Assembly: GCA_026545765.1 (NCBI GenBank)
Contig: CM048840.1
Coordinates: 32,430,765-32,494,764 of the forward strand
From: Plantago major
Taxonomy: Eukaryota; Streptophyta; Magnoliopsida; Lamiales; Plantaginaceae
Length of the DNA: 64,000 nt
Direction of reading: 5' to 3'
In this document: positions 22,544-34,738 of the stretch, piece by piece
Numbering within the stretch: position 1 is the stretch's first letter
How the letters are laid out: each line of letters starts with the position of its first letter
Made by a program: the position numbers and the translations under genes
Notes under the pieces: model-generated
Told to the model about the DNA's origin: nothing
What the model saw: only the letters and a program-made list of their open reading frames with translations
Database searches by the model: none

Positions 22544-24598
22544 TTAACTTTCAGTCATAAGTGTCAAAGTGGAGAAGCAAGGCGAGACACAATCTTCATG
22601 ATCAGACCAAGAATCCTCTCGAGACCGAACAAAGTGAGAACCATCACACACAAACTTGTCTCCAAAAGAAGGAACTGAGCCTTCTGATTTTCTTCTTCTA
22701 TGTTTAAGAATGAAAGGCTCAAACTCTGGTACTCCACTATTGTAATCAACAAACAGTGGTTTGGGGTAGATAAAATATTTTCCAAAAGAATCTCCGAACC
22801 CGTCTTCTTTCGACGATTCTTGAACAACAGCCAGAAGTAGAAGTTCGTCACTATCTTTGCATACACTAAAATCTCCAGGGGTGAAATCAAGAAACGAGGT
22901 GATGTTTAGGGGTGAAATCAAGAAACGAGGTGGAAGAATTTGGTGTCTGTGGAAAACAAGAAACGAGGTGATGTTTAGGGGTGAAATCAAGAAACCTGGG
23001 GACATTGTGGAGCAAATTAGATTCATCACTTGGACTTGGGTGAAGAACATATTCCAACCCGAATCGGGGTACGAACTTAAGGATTGGCTTATTAGTCCAA
23101 GGGGAGTGCTAAACTGTCTATAAGATTTTGATACTTTGAAAAAATTATGTTGGTTGGAGTTCTACCTCATTATTTCCAGGTTTAGAGGTTTTGGTGATTA
23201 GAGCTGTCCAGGTCTTGTTTGTAAAAGTGTTGCTTTTGGACCATCTTGTACTTTGCACTCCTTGTGCTATTCGGATCGTTTAATACAATTTTAACTTAAA
23301 AAAAACTAAAATCTCCAGGTTCAGGTTCAAAGTAGATCTCAAAGCTCAAAGGAAACTCTTCAGACTCCTTACCAAACAATTCCAGAAGCGAAACATCAAA
23401 AACTCTAGACTCACCAACAGCTTGCGAATCCGATTCAAAGTAGTTCTCGAAAACAAAGTGGAATTCAACCTGATCCTTCTCTACATTTGAACCATTTTCA
23501 ACATAAACTTTACCAGTTTGCTCAACAACCAAATCCTTACTACCAGAATGATCAGAGATGCTAGTAATAACCGATTCCTCATTACTGGATGAAACCAAGG
23601 GACTGGAGACAGTACCACACATCTCCTTTGGAAACTTCAAACAAGAAACTTTTTCATGGCCTAGCTTGCAACAATGACCACAAAACACAGATACAAAGTC
23701 ATAGAAGACTTTGACCTCAACTTCATTTCCAAGATAAACCAGATAAAATGAATCCAAGAGGGGATTCGACACGTCCAGTTCGACACACACTCGAACTCTA
23801 TCAAGCCTTGACATATTATCAGTAGCATCATCTACTCTAAGAGGCTTAGTTCAAACAAAGCTTCAGAATGAAAAAACATGAAAGGGACGTTTTTCAAAGT
23901 GAGCCAAACAAGAACTAAAGGTGAGTCTACCGCATAATCACAAGACGGTGACCAATCCAGCAAAGTCATATAGCAATCATCTATAAACAAGGCACCTTTC
24001 AACCTTAGAAACTTGTAGTCATCTTCCAACAAGAACCTCAAGCATAACAGTCCAGAATTAATAAAACTAACATTGAAATTCCCCTTCAAAGCCGGAGCTA
24101 TCATAGCAATGTGGGGAATAGTAGATGAGAATTTACCAATGAGCATTAAGCAAAAGGAGCTGCCAACGCTGTCACTTCTTCCTCACTGAAGTTAACCACT
24201 GGGCATCCATCTTTACCAACCAAATCTTTTGGTTTAACAAATTTACGAGCACTTGAAATACCATAAAAAAAGGTCAAAGAGTGACCCTTTTTTAGCTTCC
24301 TAGTATCCACAAGACCGGGTTTGTAGACCTTCCCTTCGACAGTGGGAGGGAAGTTACGAGGAGCAAGTCCCCAGACTGGTGCAAAGGCTGGAGACACCAT
24401 AATCAGCAGAAAACCATGGGGAAGGGATGAGTGGGAGGAGGAGGAGGAGACAGGAAGAGAGGGAAGACGGAAGAGAAAACGAGACAGGTGCGAGGAAGAG
24501 AAAGGACTAGCAGATATGGCCGGTAAATAGACCAGTGAGGCCTGAGAGAGAGGGGAAATGGAGAAATGACGGAGAAGAAGAGCAGGTCGGAGCAACAA
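22544..24598 (-). pseudogene. LINE ORF1 (DUF4283 plus CCHC zinc knuckle), broken
   Basis: Three frames are needed. The N-terminal piece (24598-24146) reads MVSPAFAPVWGLAPRNFPP and ends EEEVTALAAPFA. The middle (24146-23832) reads LIGKFSSTIPHIAMIAPALK, WLTLKNVPFMFF, typical of DUF4283. The C-terminal piece (23814-23296) starts MSRLDRVRVCVELD and has the knuckle CGHCCKLGHEKVSC, followed by an acidic, Ser/Glu-rich tail that resumes beyond the inserted LINE at 22880-23304. This architecture is that of plant L1-type ORF1, an RNA-binding chaperone of retrotransposition. Frame changes near 24146 and 23820 show decay. Confidence 0.7.
22880..23304 (+). mobile_element. 5'-truncated LINE inserted in LINE ORF1
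   Basis: A 15-bp duplication ACTAAAATCTCCAGG flanks it at 22865-22879 and 23305-23319, and the 3' end is a short A run. The plus strand encodes the end of a LINE reverse-transcriptase ORF: WCLWKTRNEVMFRGEIKK, IRFITWTWVKNIF, then a stop. The 5' part repeats the segment encoding RNEVMFRGEIKK, so the truncation was accompanied by a local duplication. Target-primed insertion explains all of this. Confidence 0.8.
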
Positions 24599-24865
24599 AC
24601 AGATCAGGGAAGAACGACGGATCTATTCCGACCATAATAGAGCAAAAGACAGAAAAAAAAAAAAGAGGAGAAAAGAACTGGAACTGAACGAAGTAGGGGA
24701 GGAGGAGGGATGGCGTGAGGCCGGAAGTTCGTCGGAGCTCAGGATTCCGGTGAGAAAAGCGATTACGAACAAAAAAAAGAAGGGGATAAAGGGACAGTCG
24801 GCAATAGCAAGGACAGAAAAAGAAAAGGCAACGGGGGGGGGGGGGGGAACTGGAGATAGCCTCAA

Positions 24866-26111
24866 TTGTACACTAGCTAGGTATAACTAAGAAACTAAGA
24901 AAATACAACAATGTTAGGGTTATAAGTAATGCTCCGACGACCTCGGGCATACCATGTTCGTAACCAGCTCAGATTCCATCCTAAAAAAGCTCACTTAGAA
25001 AACTTTCTACCCAATTACAAAACTCTTCGAAAATATCAGAGAATTATCTAATCAACACCTATTCAAACAAAATTTTGAGAAGTATTTCAATAAGAAAAAT
25101 AGAGGATCCTTATACCCTAAAGATAAAATCTAAAATGTAACAAGCACACATACTACTTGGTAAGAAATTAGATATAGCTAGGTGATATTCTGCAGGCAAA
25201 ATTTAGTCTGATTTTGGTTTCACCACAGGAAAATTAAATGCAGGTGATATATATTATAGGTGATCAATAGGACCAGTCAATTCAGCATGTTATATATAAT
25301 ACTCCAACGTTAATAAAGCCTAATTCATAGGCAAAAGTTTGACAAAATTGAACCAAACAATTTAAATTGTCCCAATCTTGGCCCTGTTCCATCCATTTTC
25401 AATGCCCCTGGCTTGTCGATGTATCTGTTTGTATATGTTAGCAATTATTTTGGCGGGACCCCATATCTACGGATGAACTATGCTTTCAACTGGCACATGA
25501 ATTTTAGTAGGGATGAGAGAAATCTACCTTACCTGTTGAGTGCGGGAAAAATGCGGAAAAGATACCTTACGTTGTTAAGTTTTCAACTTTGGTACACTAG
25601 CACGCCAGATTTTGGTACCTCGGGAACATTCTTATCCAATTTAGGTACCATATAAAATGTGGCTTCTTAATTAGGCGACAAATACGTATCAATTTGAAAA
25701 ATACATAAATTTATTGGACTAAAATTTGAATACGGGTACACTTTGATTAATTTCAAATACATAATTTTCCTGAAAAATTTAAAAATTATCCATGAAAAAA
25801 ATTCAATAAATAAGTAAGTAACAAAAAGTTTTTTAAAAAATCAAGAAAGAAAGCTTCCATGGCCATGGTAACCTTTCCATGGCAGTCTATTCAGGGACAG
25901 TGGCAGGCACTTTCATCCCAAGAGTCAAGTTGCTACTGACCTAACGACCATCTGAACAACAATCGAAAGAATTTGGTGTTACCTGAGACTATCTGATCAG
26001 CTTCCAATTCAGATTCGATTCGTGTAGGCCACTTTTCACCTTCGGTCCTTTTCTACCCTAAACCCGTCGCTGCTCAATGTAGCTCTTCCCCGTGTTCGGC
26101 AACACCACTAT
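24866..26111. other. Intergenic, nothing recognised
   Basis: No gene or transposon end was identified. A small CCATGGCCATGG palindrome lies near 25858-25870. Confidence 0.3.
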
Positions 26112-26725
26112 TGTAACGCCTCAAAGTTTCAGTGAAGCGTTCTTGCTCTAGAGCAATCTTAAGATATGTGACTAAGGCTATGTTCACTTCGTCTTAACTG
26201 AACTGGGCTTATTTGTAGTATAAAAAACAACTAAGCAAATATGAACTGAACTGAACTGATCTGAACGAACCGAACTGAAATAAAATTAATGATTTTTCGG
26301 ATGAAGAGAACATAGCCTAACTGGGAAGTCTACCGGTGCACGAAATATGACATGCATGTATTGGTACAGTGGGGCAACATATCCCCGGAGAGCATTTCAG
26401 GAGTAACCAATGAGGTCGTTATGCAATTTAAGAGGGGGTGAATTTAACGACCCAAAGTTTCAGAAAGTTTAAAGGGATTGAGAACGCTATTCATACTAAC
26501 AATGTGCACATTTCTTTGCGGAAATACATCCATAAGAACTCTAAAGTGGAGCGTGCTTAGCTTGCTCTGGAGTAATGTTTGGGTGAGTGACCAACTACGA
26601 AGTCTCCCGGTGCGCGCACGAGTGAGGATAAAGTGCAAAAAAATGACATATGTTGGTAAAGTGGGATATCATCCGAGAAGAAGATACGAAGAATCACCTT
26701 GGACCCCTGGGGTTAGGGCGTCACA
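26112..26725 (+). mobile_element. Cassandra TRIM, degenerate, with a MITE inside
   Basis: The left LTR starts TGTAACGCCTCAAAGTTTC at 26112 and the right LTR starts TTTAACGACCCAAAGTTTC at 26443 and ends GGGCGTCACA at 26725. A purine tract (TTTAAGAGGGGGTGAA) sits just before the right LTR. Both LTRs hold 5S rRNA-like text, best in the right one (26529-26617: CATAAGAACTCTAAAGTGGAGCGTGCTTA region). The left LTR lacks about 90 bp before the 5S block and the internal domain is almost gone. No coding capacity, as normal for Cassandra. Confidence 0.65.
26176..26317. mobile_element. PIF-type MITE with TGAAC array, 142 bp
   Basis: Ends GGCTATGTTCACTTC and GAAGAGAACATAGCC, flanked by TAA on both sides (26173-26175 and 26318-26320). 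The interior has TGAAC units. It splits the 5S-like region of the Cassandra LTR between GTGAC and CTGGGAAGTC. Confidence 0.8.
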
Positions 26726-28786
26726 GTTGTCATTCTGTTTGTTATCCATCATGAACGGATTCCCCAACTTGCTCGAGCCTTGATCGATCAGTGTGAAAAT
26801 TATTCTGTTGCTAAAGCTGAGCAATACAGTTTTCCATAACAACAACTTTCAGACCAAGTGATGGGTTCTTGTAGAGCGTGATAACCCGCTTTACTGATTA
26901 TCAAGCAAAATCACCAAGGACTAGCAACCTCTAGCTCGCAAAATGGTACAATTTCACCTATTTGTAGTCTATTTTTCTCAACTAAGGATTGTCTTAATTA
27001 TTTAACGTAGTATAATTTATCGGAAAATATGATTTAATTTATGATCAGTAAAACACTCTAATTAAACATGGTTTATTTAAAATAGTATCAATTTACAACA
27101 CTCTAATTAAAACACTGGTACAGTGGGGGAAAATATGATTTAATTTATGATCAGTAAACACTCTAATTAAACATGGTTAATTAAACCGGTGTGCGAAATA
27201 TGAGATATATTGGTACAGTGAAGCATGTACACATTAGACTTAAAATAATTTACAAAATTCACTAAGTTTATAATTCAATTCAAATCTCATCCATGCATTT
27301 TACTTATTCAATTTGAATCTGATGCGTACATGTATCACTATTTAAGTAGAAAGTGTAAGGTTCAAATCCTTTATTTATTATTTTTAAATGTTGTCTTTTC
27401 TCAATTGCAGATTCATTTTTTTTTTTTTTTGTTAGAACTCTAAATTAAGATATTAAGACAACTAATTTATGTAGCTTATTAGAACTCTCAATTTAATTAA
27501 AAAAAATTAAAGATAATATCAAATCCTATTCCTACTAACCTAATAATACCATATGGAGTGTTTGATTACACATTTAATTTGAATTTTTTCAATTTCAGTT
27601 GGATTTAATTAATTCTAAACCCATTATAAGGTATGAAATAAATTAACCAATCATAATGGACATTGTGTTGACGGTAGAACAGTGTGTTTGATATGCATTT
27701 AGAAAAAAAGATTAGTTTTTTTTTTTGTTTAATTAATAAATTGAAGATGTGAACAGTATTTTGGTACTGTGGTTGAAACCCGACCGTTGCTCGCTTATCA
27801 ATGCACTTGCCGGTGTAGTAATGCACTAGTACTCTCTCCTAAACAAAAAAAAAAAAGACGCTAGTTTTATTTGTACATTTCTATTGATGTTTAGCATCAT
27901 ACAGTAGTAATTAAGCAATCAACTCTTTCATTTGTTGTCATCTGTGTAAAAACAGGCAATGAACCCTAATTTCATGCACATGTCTTGGACCCTTTCGAGT
28001 ATGTTGCATGAGTCTTTGGGCTGTGAATTAATAGGGTCTAAGTACGATTTATCATTTATTTTTCTCTTTTACTTTTGTCGATGTTTGTTAATTCTTGTTG
28101 TTCTTGTAAAGTTCCAAGAATAATGTTATGCTTTCTCTCTCACAAATCCCACCATTCTTCCTAGTCCCCCTGTTCCATAAATTTATCTCATCTAAAAAAG
28201 TTGTGTACTGTGTGTTTCTAGTGAAACATATCTCTCCACTACTATTTTGATTTGATGTAATTCATCTAAAAACTCGACCAGGTAAAAATGTGTATTACAT
28301 ACTACTATTATCATATTATTCATTCTTTAATAATTTGGTACCATAATGGTTTTATCTCATCTATAATTTCTCCAAGTAGAAAGGTGTACTTGAATAGTTT
28401 GTTATCAGAATACCCGTGCGAGTTATTTTATTCATTTTTTAAAAAGTTTTATCTATACCTATAGTACTTGTAAATTGTAATATGCATCTTTTAGGTTATT
28501 TGGATTATGATGTTAGAAAATAAAGTGCAATATAATGTGAAGTTAATTAATTCAAAGAAAAAATTAATGAATTCTCATATGTATTCTCTTTCACATCAAT
28601 TTTGACATTTCATTTTGAGTTTACTCCGAGACATTCAAAATAGCAAAATGGAAGTTTATATGGAACGTAGAATCTATAACGAGACATTTAAAATTGTAAA
28701 ACGAAACTATGGAAGTTTATATGGGACGTAGAAAGTATGTCTTATAGTACTAGCTATAACATGATGAATGCAGCCATATTATTAAC
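26726..28786. other. Intergenic with a local duplication and Cassandra scrap
   Basis: A block starting GGAAAATATGATTTAATTTA occurs at about 27021-27078 and again at 27128-27186. Right after the second copy, GGTGTGCGAAATATGAG and TTGGTACAGTGAAGC (27187-27226) match Cassandra LTR text. The rest (27230-28786) is AT-rich with no supported gene. Confidence 0.4.
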
Positions 28787-28788
28787 TA

Positions 28789-29042
28789 CTCCCTCCATTT
28801 CAAAAAAATTGTTACATTTTACTATTCTGCGGTCAACTGTATCTGCGTTTGACCACAATTTACTCTTAAACGATATTAATAAATAAATTATTAAAATTAT
28901 ATAATGAAAATTTAGTAATTAAATTTTTATTATATGATTTTATTAAATTATTTATTATTATCGTTATAAAGTAATTTGTAATAAACTCAAGACATTAATG
29001 ACCAAAAATCAAAATGTAACAATTTCTCTGAAATGGAGGGAG
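28789..29042. mobile_element. Stowaway-like MITE, 254 bp
   Basis: Ends CTCCCTCCATTTCA and TGAAATGGAGGGAG, flanked by TA (28787-28788 and 29043-29044). Lies about 500 bp upstream of the WIP gene. Confidence 0.8.
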
Positions 29043-29044
29043 TA

Positions 29045-29549
29045 TTTATTTTGGTCTGAATTGGTAAATTGTTTAGGTTAGTTATAATCAATACAATTAC
29101 AAAACAACCTAATCCTTTTCTTGGACTACTGTAGCCCATATCCATATTCCCCCACACATTACAGGTTTTGGTAAATGTAGGAGGTAGCTAGTGGTGTGCA
29201 TACACCCGGTACTTCATGTGAATTGCTATATGTATTTAATAATGTAATTCCCATGAATTGTTTAGTCACATTTCACAAGTAATATCTTGTCTCACCTTTT
29301 CTATTCATGATTAGGGTTTTACCTACTTTTATCACCTCTACATCCTACAATAATCACCTTTCTAACAACCCTTAAAGAATTTCACAACCCTATTCCACTA
29401 GTTTAAATTTGGTGGTCTTGTTCTTCAGTCTTCATCCTTTCAACCTTTTAGTACTCTCTTCTCTTCCATTCTTCTTTCTCTCTAGCTAGATCTCTCTCTC
29501 ATCAATTCCTCTTTTACCTAACTTCTTCAATAATTCTATCCTCACCACC
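29045..29549 (+). promoter_or_regulatory. Putative WIP promoter and 5' UTR
   Basis: About 500 bp between the MITE and the ATG. A CT-rich stretch (29457-29510, with TCTCTCTAGCTAGATCTCTC) is typical of plant 5' leaders. No clear TATA box was assigned. Confidence 0.35.
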
Positions 29550-32169
29550 ATGTCTAATGATCATCCTTACTCCAATAACTTCATCAGCAACAAATATGGC
29601 ATCAACAACAACATGGGATTGTTCAACCTCACTACTCCCATGTCTTCTTCTTCTTCAACAACAATACCTACTTACAACAATCCCTATTACAACTACTTCA
29701 CAGCCTCAATCAATACCAATAATACTTGGTTTTATACTCATCAGCCTCCAATAACACCTTCACCACCTTCACCACCACTCAAAGAAGCTCTTCCATTACT
29801 CAGCTTGAGCCCATCAAGGCCTAATGAAGAATCCTTTTTCAGTACTGCAATGGATTTGGACAAAAAGGATGAAGAAGATCATCATGAGTTGGATTTCACA
29901 GTGACACTGGATTTAGGGTTGTCTACACCTGGTTCTAGTTTCACTGCTGAGTCGGATCTCATCTCAAGATTTTCATCATCCAATGAAGAAACACAAGTGG
30001 TGAGCAACAATAATAACAACAAAGAAGAAGTTACTACTGCTAGTTTTGGTAATAATCCTTTGAACAAGGGACAGTATTGGATCCCTACTCCATCTCAGAT
30101 TCTGATTGGACCTACTCAGTTCTCTTGTCCTCTTTGCTACAAGACTTTCAACAGATACAACAACATGCAGGTAATTAAATCTTCTACTTACCTCCTTAAT
30201 TAGGTTAAATTATTTTTCCTTTTTTACCCTCTTACTAGTAGTATGACTTTTTACCCCATTATTGGTGATACATAGTATAAAAGCTGATTGAATAATTTGG
30301 ATTTTTTAAAAAAATTTATTTAATGTTTTCTATAAGATCATAAATTTGAAATGAAGTTCAGCTTTCTAATTTTTTTTATTTTTCTAAATACTAAGAAAAA
30401 ATATGAACTAAAAGTATAATTTCAGTAAAATAGTGTGTTAGAGCTAGATGTTCTATTTGATGAGCCTCAGTATTCAAGAATTTTTGTGGAAAATAACTTG
30501 AATATTTCAAAGTTCAAAAATTAAGTAGATGAGAGAGTTTAAAGGTGGTATTGAAGATGATTTAACCTGGTCCAACTGATGAGTTGGTCAGTGAGGCAGC
30601 AGCAGCATATTATTATCCACAGTTGATTGGACAATACAAGAATTATGCTTTTTGTCCTTGGATTCTGTAATATAAATATTTGAAAATGAAAATTTGGGCA
30701 GATATGAAATACTAACACTTGTACAGTATAACTGAAGATTTTCCCTCCTGAGCTACAGATTAGTTTCATCAAAACAAAGTGTTTCTCAATCTGAACACTC
30801 AACCTTAATGCATCAGATCCAGAACACAACAAAACAAAACTCTCTGCTTTCTTTTCTTCTCTTTTCTGCATACATGTATGTATCTTTGTGTCATTCATTA
30901 TTATTATCATTAAATTACTCCGATGATACATGTCATTGCCCTCTTTGTAATTCATCAACTCTGCCACCATTAAAACTACCTTCTGAACCCTCTTTCCTTT
31001 TCAAGTTATCATCATAATATACTTTGATGACAAAAAGGACTTTAATTTTACATTGAAAAGAAGCTTATAAATTGCGAATTACTCTTTACATTCTTTATTT
31101 GGCAGAAAGAAAGGACTTTAGACTTGGCAGAACTTCTTGATTTAGTAACCACAGTAGCACTTTCCAATACTTCAAATATTCAAGCTATAATTACTATTTT
31201 GTTGGTACGTTTCACACAAGAATAATTCCGTTCCAATTACTTTATACAATAATTAAGTTCAATATAACAAGTACTAATTACATCTTATGTGAAGATCTAA
31301 GCAGGATATAATTAAACAATTCAGTACTTCAATACAAGATTAACTTGAGTTGATTTAGGATTTAGTCCTTTACATGTTCGATAATTGTTTAATTAAATAC
31401 CACTGTTAATTTCACTGGCTCACATATCTTCCTAATCATACTTTTGTTTGGTAAAACGAACTGAACCTTGCTGATTTTGGAAGATTATAATTTGTGTATT
31501 TGTTGAGATAATTTCTTATGCTATATTTGAACGTTGAGATTAAGTAGCTAATAAATTCTTTGCCGTTTCAATTTTGTTTTGAAAAAAAGTTGATTGAAAC
31601 CTGAGAATTAAAAGTCCCTTCTAATTATATACGCATCTAGCATATAATATTTCAAAACCTTGTTTGTTTTTGATATTGCTTTTTGAATTTTTTTCCCATC
31701 CCATCATCTTGGGTAATTAAAATCAATGCAGATGCACATGTGGGGGCATGGATCACAGTACAGAAAAGGCCCGGAATCCCTCCGCGGGACACAGCCCACC
31801 GCAATGCTCCGCCTCCCATGCTACTGCTGTGCACCTGGTTGCCGTAACAACATTGACCACCCAAGAGCCAAACCCCTCAAAGACTTTCGAACCCTGCAGA
31901 CACATTACAAGAGAAAGCACGGAATTAAACCCTTCATGTGCCGAAAATGTGGCAAGGCTTTCGCGGTCAGAGGTGACTGGAGAACACATGAAAAGAATTG
32001 TGGGAAGCTTTGGTACTGTACTTGTGGGTCTGATTTCAAGCACAAGAGGTCGTTGAAGGATCACATTAAAGCCTTTGGGAATGGACATGCAGCTTATGGG
32101 ATCGATTGCTTCGATGAGGAGGATGAACCGGCTTCTGAGATTGAGCAGGATAATGAGTCTACTCAGTGA
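29550..32169 (+). CDS. WIP: WIP-family C2H2 zinc-finger transcription factor
   Basis: Two exons, 29550-30170 and 31732-32169, joined in phase 0 across a 1561-nt intron (GTAATT to TGCAG), give a predicted 352-residue protein. The N-terminal half is Ser/Asn/Pro-rich with an EAR-type LDLGL motif at about 120-124. [11 protein letters not shown] at 175-185 is the WIP signature. Four fingers follow: C193/C196/H209/H213 (split by the intron), a second with C240/C244/H265/H270, a C2HC finger C277/C280/H293/C297, and a last with C303/C305/H318. The acidic tail is [11 protein letters not shown]. The family includes TT1 and NTT of Arabidopsis, nuclear regulators of seed-coat, transmitting-tract, root and flower development. 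The sequence [17 protein letters not shown] and [12 protein letters not shown] look closer to the WIP2/4/5 group than to TT1, but the ortholog is not settled. All frames are intact. Confidence 0.93.
30171..31731 (+). other. Intron of the WIP gene
   Basis: Begins GTAATTAAAT and ends AATCAATGCAG. It interrupts the first zinc finger between the Gln-207 and Met-208 codons, the usual place in this family. AT-rich; no transposon ends were noticed in it. Confidence 0.85.
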
Positions 32170-34413
32170 TATATTTATCATGCATGGATATATAGTCGGT
32201 TGGTTGGTTTAATTAAGGGTTTAGTGTTTTGTGATTAAGTGGTTTTTGTGGGATAGGGGGGAAAACGATTACAGGAGCCAATTTTCTTGTTTGGTTGATG
32301 TACTTTGTGCTCCTTAATATAGAGTTAGTAGTACTACTTCAATTTCACAATGTTGTAATTTCATGGATTATTAAGGCACCATTTTTCTATCCGTCTACCA
32401 GAAGTATTGTGCTGACAATTAGGGTTTAATGGTGTGACTTTATACTTGCTATGTGCTTGCAAGAGGATTTTTTTTTTTTTTTTTAGGGGGCATAGTGGCA
32501 TGTGGAAGATTTACATTGTTCCCAGATGAACATACACCTAATAATTATCCAAATAAGGAAAAAAACCCGATTAAGTAATTTTTAGAAATTACAAACAGTG
32601 GTGAATTAATTGAACCTATAGTAACACTCCTAGGGGTTTAAGAAATATACTTTAATTATGTAGCCCCCCGGATTTTGAAATTGATTAGTTAAGTGAACTG
32701 GGGCGAATAAACATGTCACGTAAAATTCGTCGTGATTTAACCTCTACCCAAGTCTTAAAATCCTACCCATTTGCTTTAATTTTTGCCAAAATAAGGGCAA
32801 CAAAACCTATTCCCCATATTTACTCCCATCCCATCAATTTTATTTTGGAAGAAAAAATATATTATTAATAAACTTTAAAAGTTACATTGAACACAAGTAA
32901 GAATGCTCCTATCAAAATTACAAATCCGTACCACATCTACACCATTGAAAGTAGAATAATAACCCCATAAATGATTAAAATAAAGCTTTTGTTGTTCCTC
33001 TAGAAAGAAATCTTTTTTGTCACCCCGTTTGTTGGAAATTTATAGAAAAGCGGCAATGTATTGAAGATATATATAAATAAAGTAACATGTAAGAGAACAA
33101 ATTAAGGACTGCCGTGGTGAGAGTTAGCTCTCGGTCCTTAAGACAAATTTGCCCCGCTTAGATGCCTACGGTTGCAATTAGCAAAATGTCTCCCAAGATT
33201 ACACAGTAGGTGAATCTGTAAGCTGGCACTTGAAATCACAGATTCGAATGGACTACTGCAATATGGAAAGACAGGCTTAAAAGAAGAAAGAGAAAAAAGA
33301 AGGAGAGATTTTGACAACAAGTGTTCTTTAATAATCCAATCACTTAGCACAAACATCTTTAAGTTCGTCATGTAATTTGTGATCCCGACGAAGTTGTTAA
33401 TGCTATTTCAAATTAAGTCGTGCATTCACTTAGGAACAGACGTACGTACGTGGAGTACTAAGTTATACATTCATGATAAGACATAATTAAGGACAAGTTA
33501 ATCAAGTAATGTCTAAATTAAGTTTCACCCATACGGCTTTTTAAGCAATGCCAGGATGAACCAGGGAGAAACCCGATTACAAAAGTTGCATGTATCAACA
33601 TCATGCTAGCCAACGCCACAACTGAATGAGATATGATCTACATAGCCAACTAGCCATGTTAGATCATGAGCATAAAAGGTAGTTAAAGCATTGGCTTCAA
33701 ACTTTTAAATCCTAATTAGAGTTGTTGGTTTGGAAAAGCCTAGCTAGTTAAAAAAAAATCTTTTGAAAATCCTAGTCAAAGCTAATGAGTGCAAGGTGTG
33801 TCAAGTTAAATATTACGAAGTTATATTTCTGGTCTTGTACTAATTGGAATTAATATTTACATTTTACATCTTTTTCTTTTGCCTTGTTTTGTACTAATCG
33901 GTTTAGCATAAGGTAAGAGGTTTGGATGCAATTTTTGTGCATATATATAATGCGCTACGACTATGTACTCATTTGCTTGAAATTCAATAAATACTTTTGT
34001 ATTTCTATATTCAATTTTCCCACTGCTTAAGATTATATTGGAAATTATATATAGAGGATTCCGGGTCGTTACAATTCTTATACTGCATTACATTTCTTTT
34101 AAGGTATTTTCATAAGTCTGTTTTCCTACAAAATAAAAGCTACTACATTAATCAATTTTCCCACTGATTAAGATTTAAACTTACCAATAGAGTCAGCTTT
34201 GACATGGCACAGAAAATAATACAGCTTATATAAGCTTTTGTAAAAGAATATAGTGAACTGGAAATTGACTCGTGACTTTTTCTTGCAAAATCCCATTTTC
34301 AGTTCCATATTTCAAAATTTTAATCATACCCAATAAGTATAGTGCAAATTTAATCTAGCTTGACCTTATCGTTGCACATTTGACATTTCCTATGAAAATC
34401 CACTAGCTAGTAA
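32170..34413. other. WIP 3' flank and intergenic
   Basis: The 3' UTR probably occupies the first 200 bp. No other gene is seen. A dispersed LTR-type repeat lies at 33095-33318, and the remaining sequence is AT-rich. Confidence 0.4.
33095..33318. repeat. Dispersed LTR fragment, matches 56350-56550
   Basis: Shared blocks include TAAGGACTGC, CCTTAAGACAAATT, GATGCCTACGGTTGCAA, AAGATTACACAG and GAGCTGGCACTTG-like text. The same sequence occurs twice inside the solo LTR at 56281-57762. This copy is more diverged and has no recognisable termini. Confidence 0.65.
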
Positions 34414-34415
34414 TA

Positions 34416-34715
34416 CTCCCTCCTATTCATTTTATAAGATATTTTGGAGTATAAGATGTTTTGGGAGACTCTACCATGTGATTTTGTGTTTTCATCATTT
34501 TCTATGCATTTTAATCATTTATTTTTTTGGTATTCATTTATTTTGTGTTGGACACTACAAAAGTAAGTAGATTTCTCATATTTTATTGGTGGATTTATTT
34601 ATCCAAGACACCAACATTTTTGTTTTTAGTCTTTCATCAAAATTATTGACGAGGAGAGAGTTGTCTTAATTTGTGTGAAAAACCTAAAACATCTTATAAT
34701 ATGAATATGAGGGAG
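34416..34715. mobile_element. Stowaway-like MITE, 300 bp
   Basis: Ends CTCCCTCCTATTCATTTTAT and ATAATATGAATATGAGGGAG, flanked by TA (34414-34415 and 34716-34717). Confidence 0.75.
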
Positions 34716-34738
34716 TACTATATATCCCATACACATTA

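Larger units (their letters stand above)
22345..24865 (-). mobile_element. Decayed L1-type LINE, ORF1 portion
   Basis: A minus-strand ORF1 occupies most of the block. A GC-rich 5' leader with a homopolymer run (plus-strand G at 24834-24847) lies upstream. No endonuclease or reverse transcriptase follows on the minus strand; the 22400-22540 end lies near a T-rich stretch (22350-22372) that could be the complement of a poly-A tail, which would imply an internally deleted copy. Limits are approximate. Confidence 0.5.

Noticed and set aside
26478..26783. 101-residue plus-strand ORF
   Set aside because: Reads through the 5S-like block of a Cassandra LTR, which is non-coding.
30539..30970. 143-residue minus-strand ORF
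   Set aside because: Lies in the WIP intron with no recognisable domain or codon pattern.
31753..32181. 142-residue minus-strand ORF
   Set aside because: Antisense shadow of WIP exon 2.
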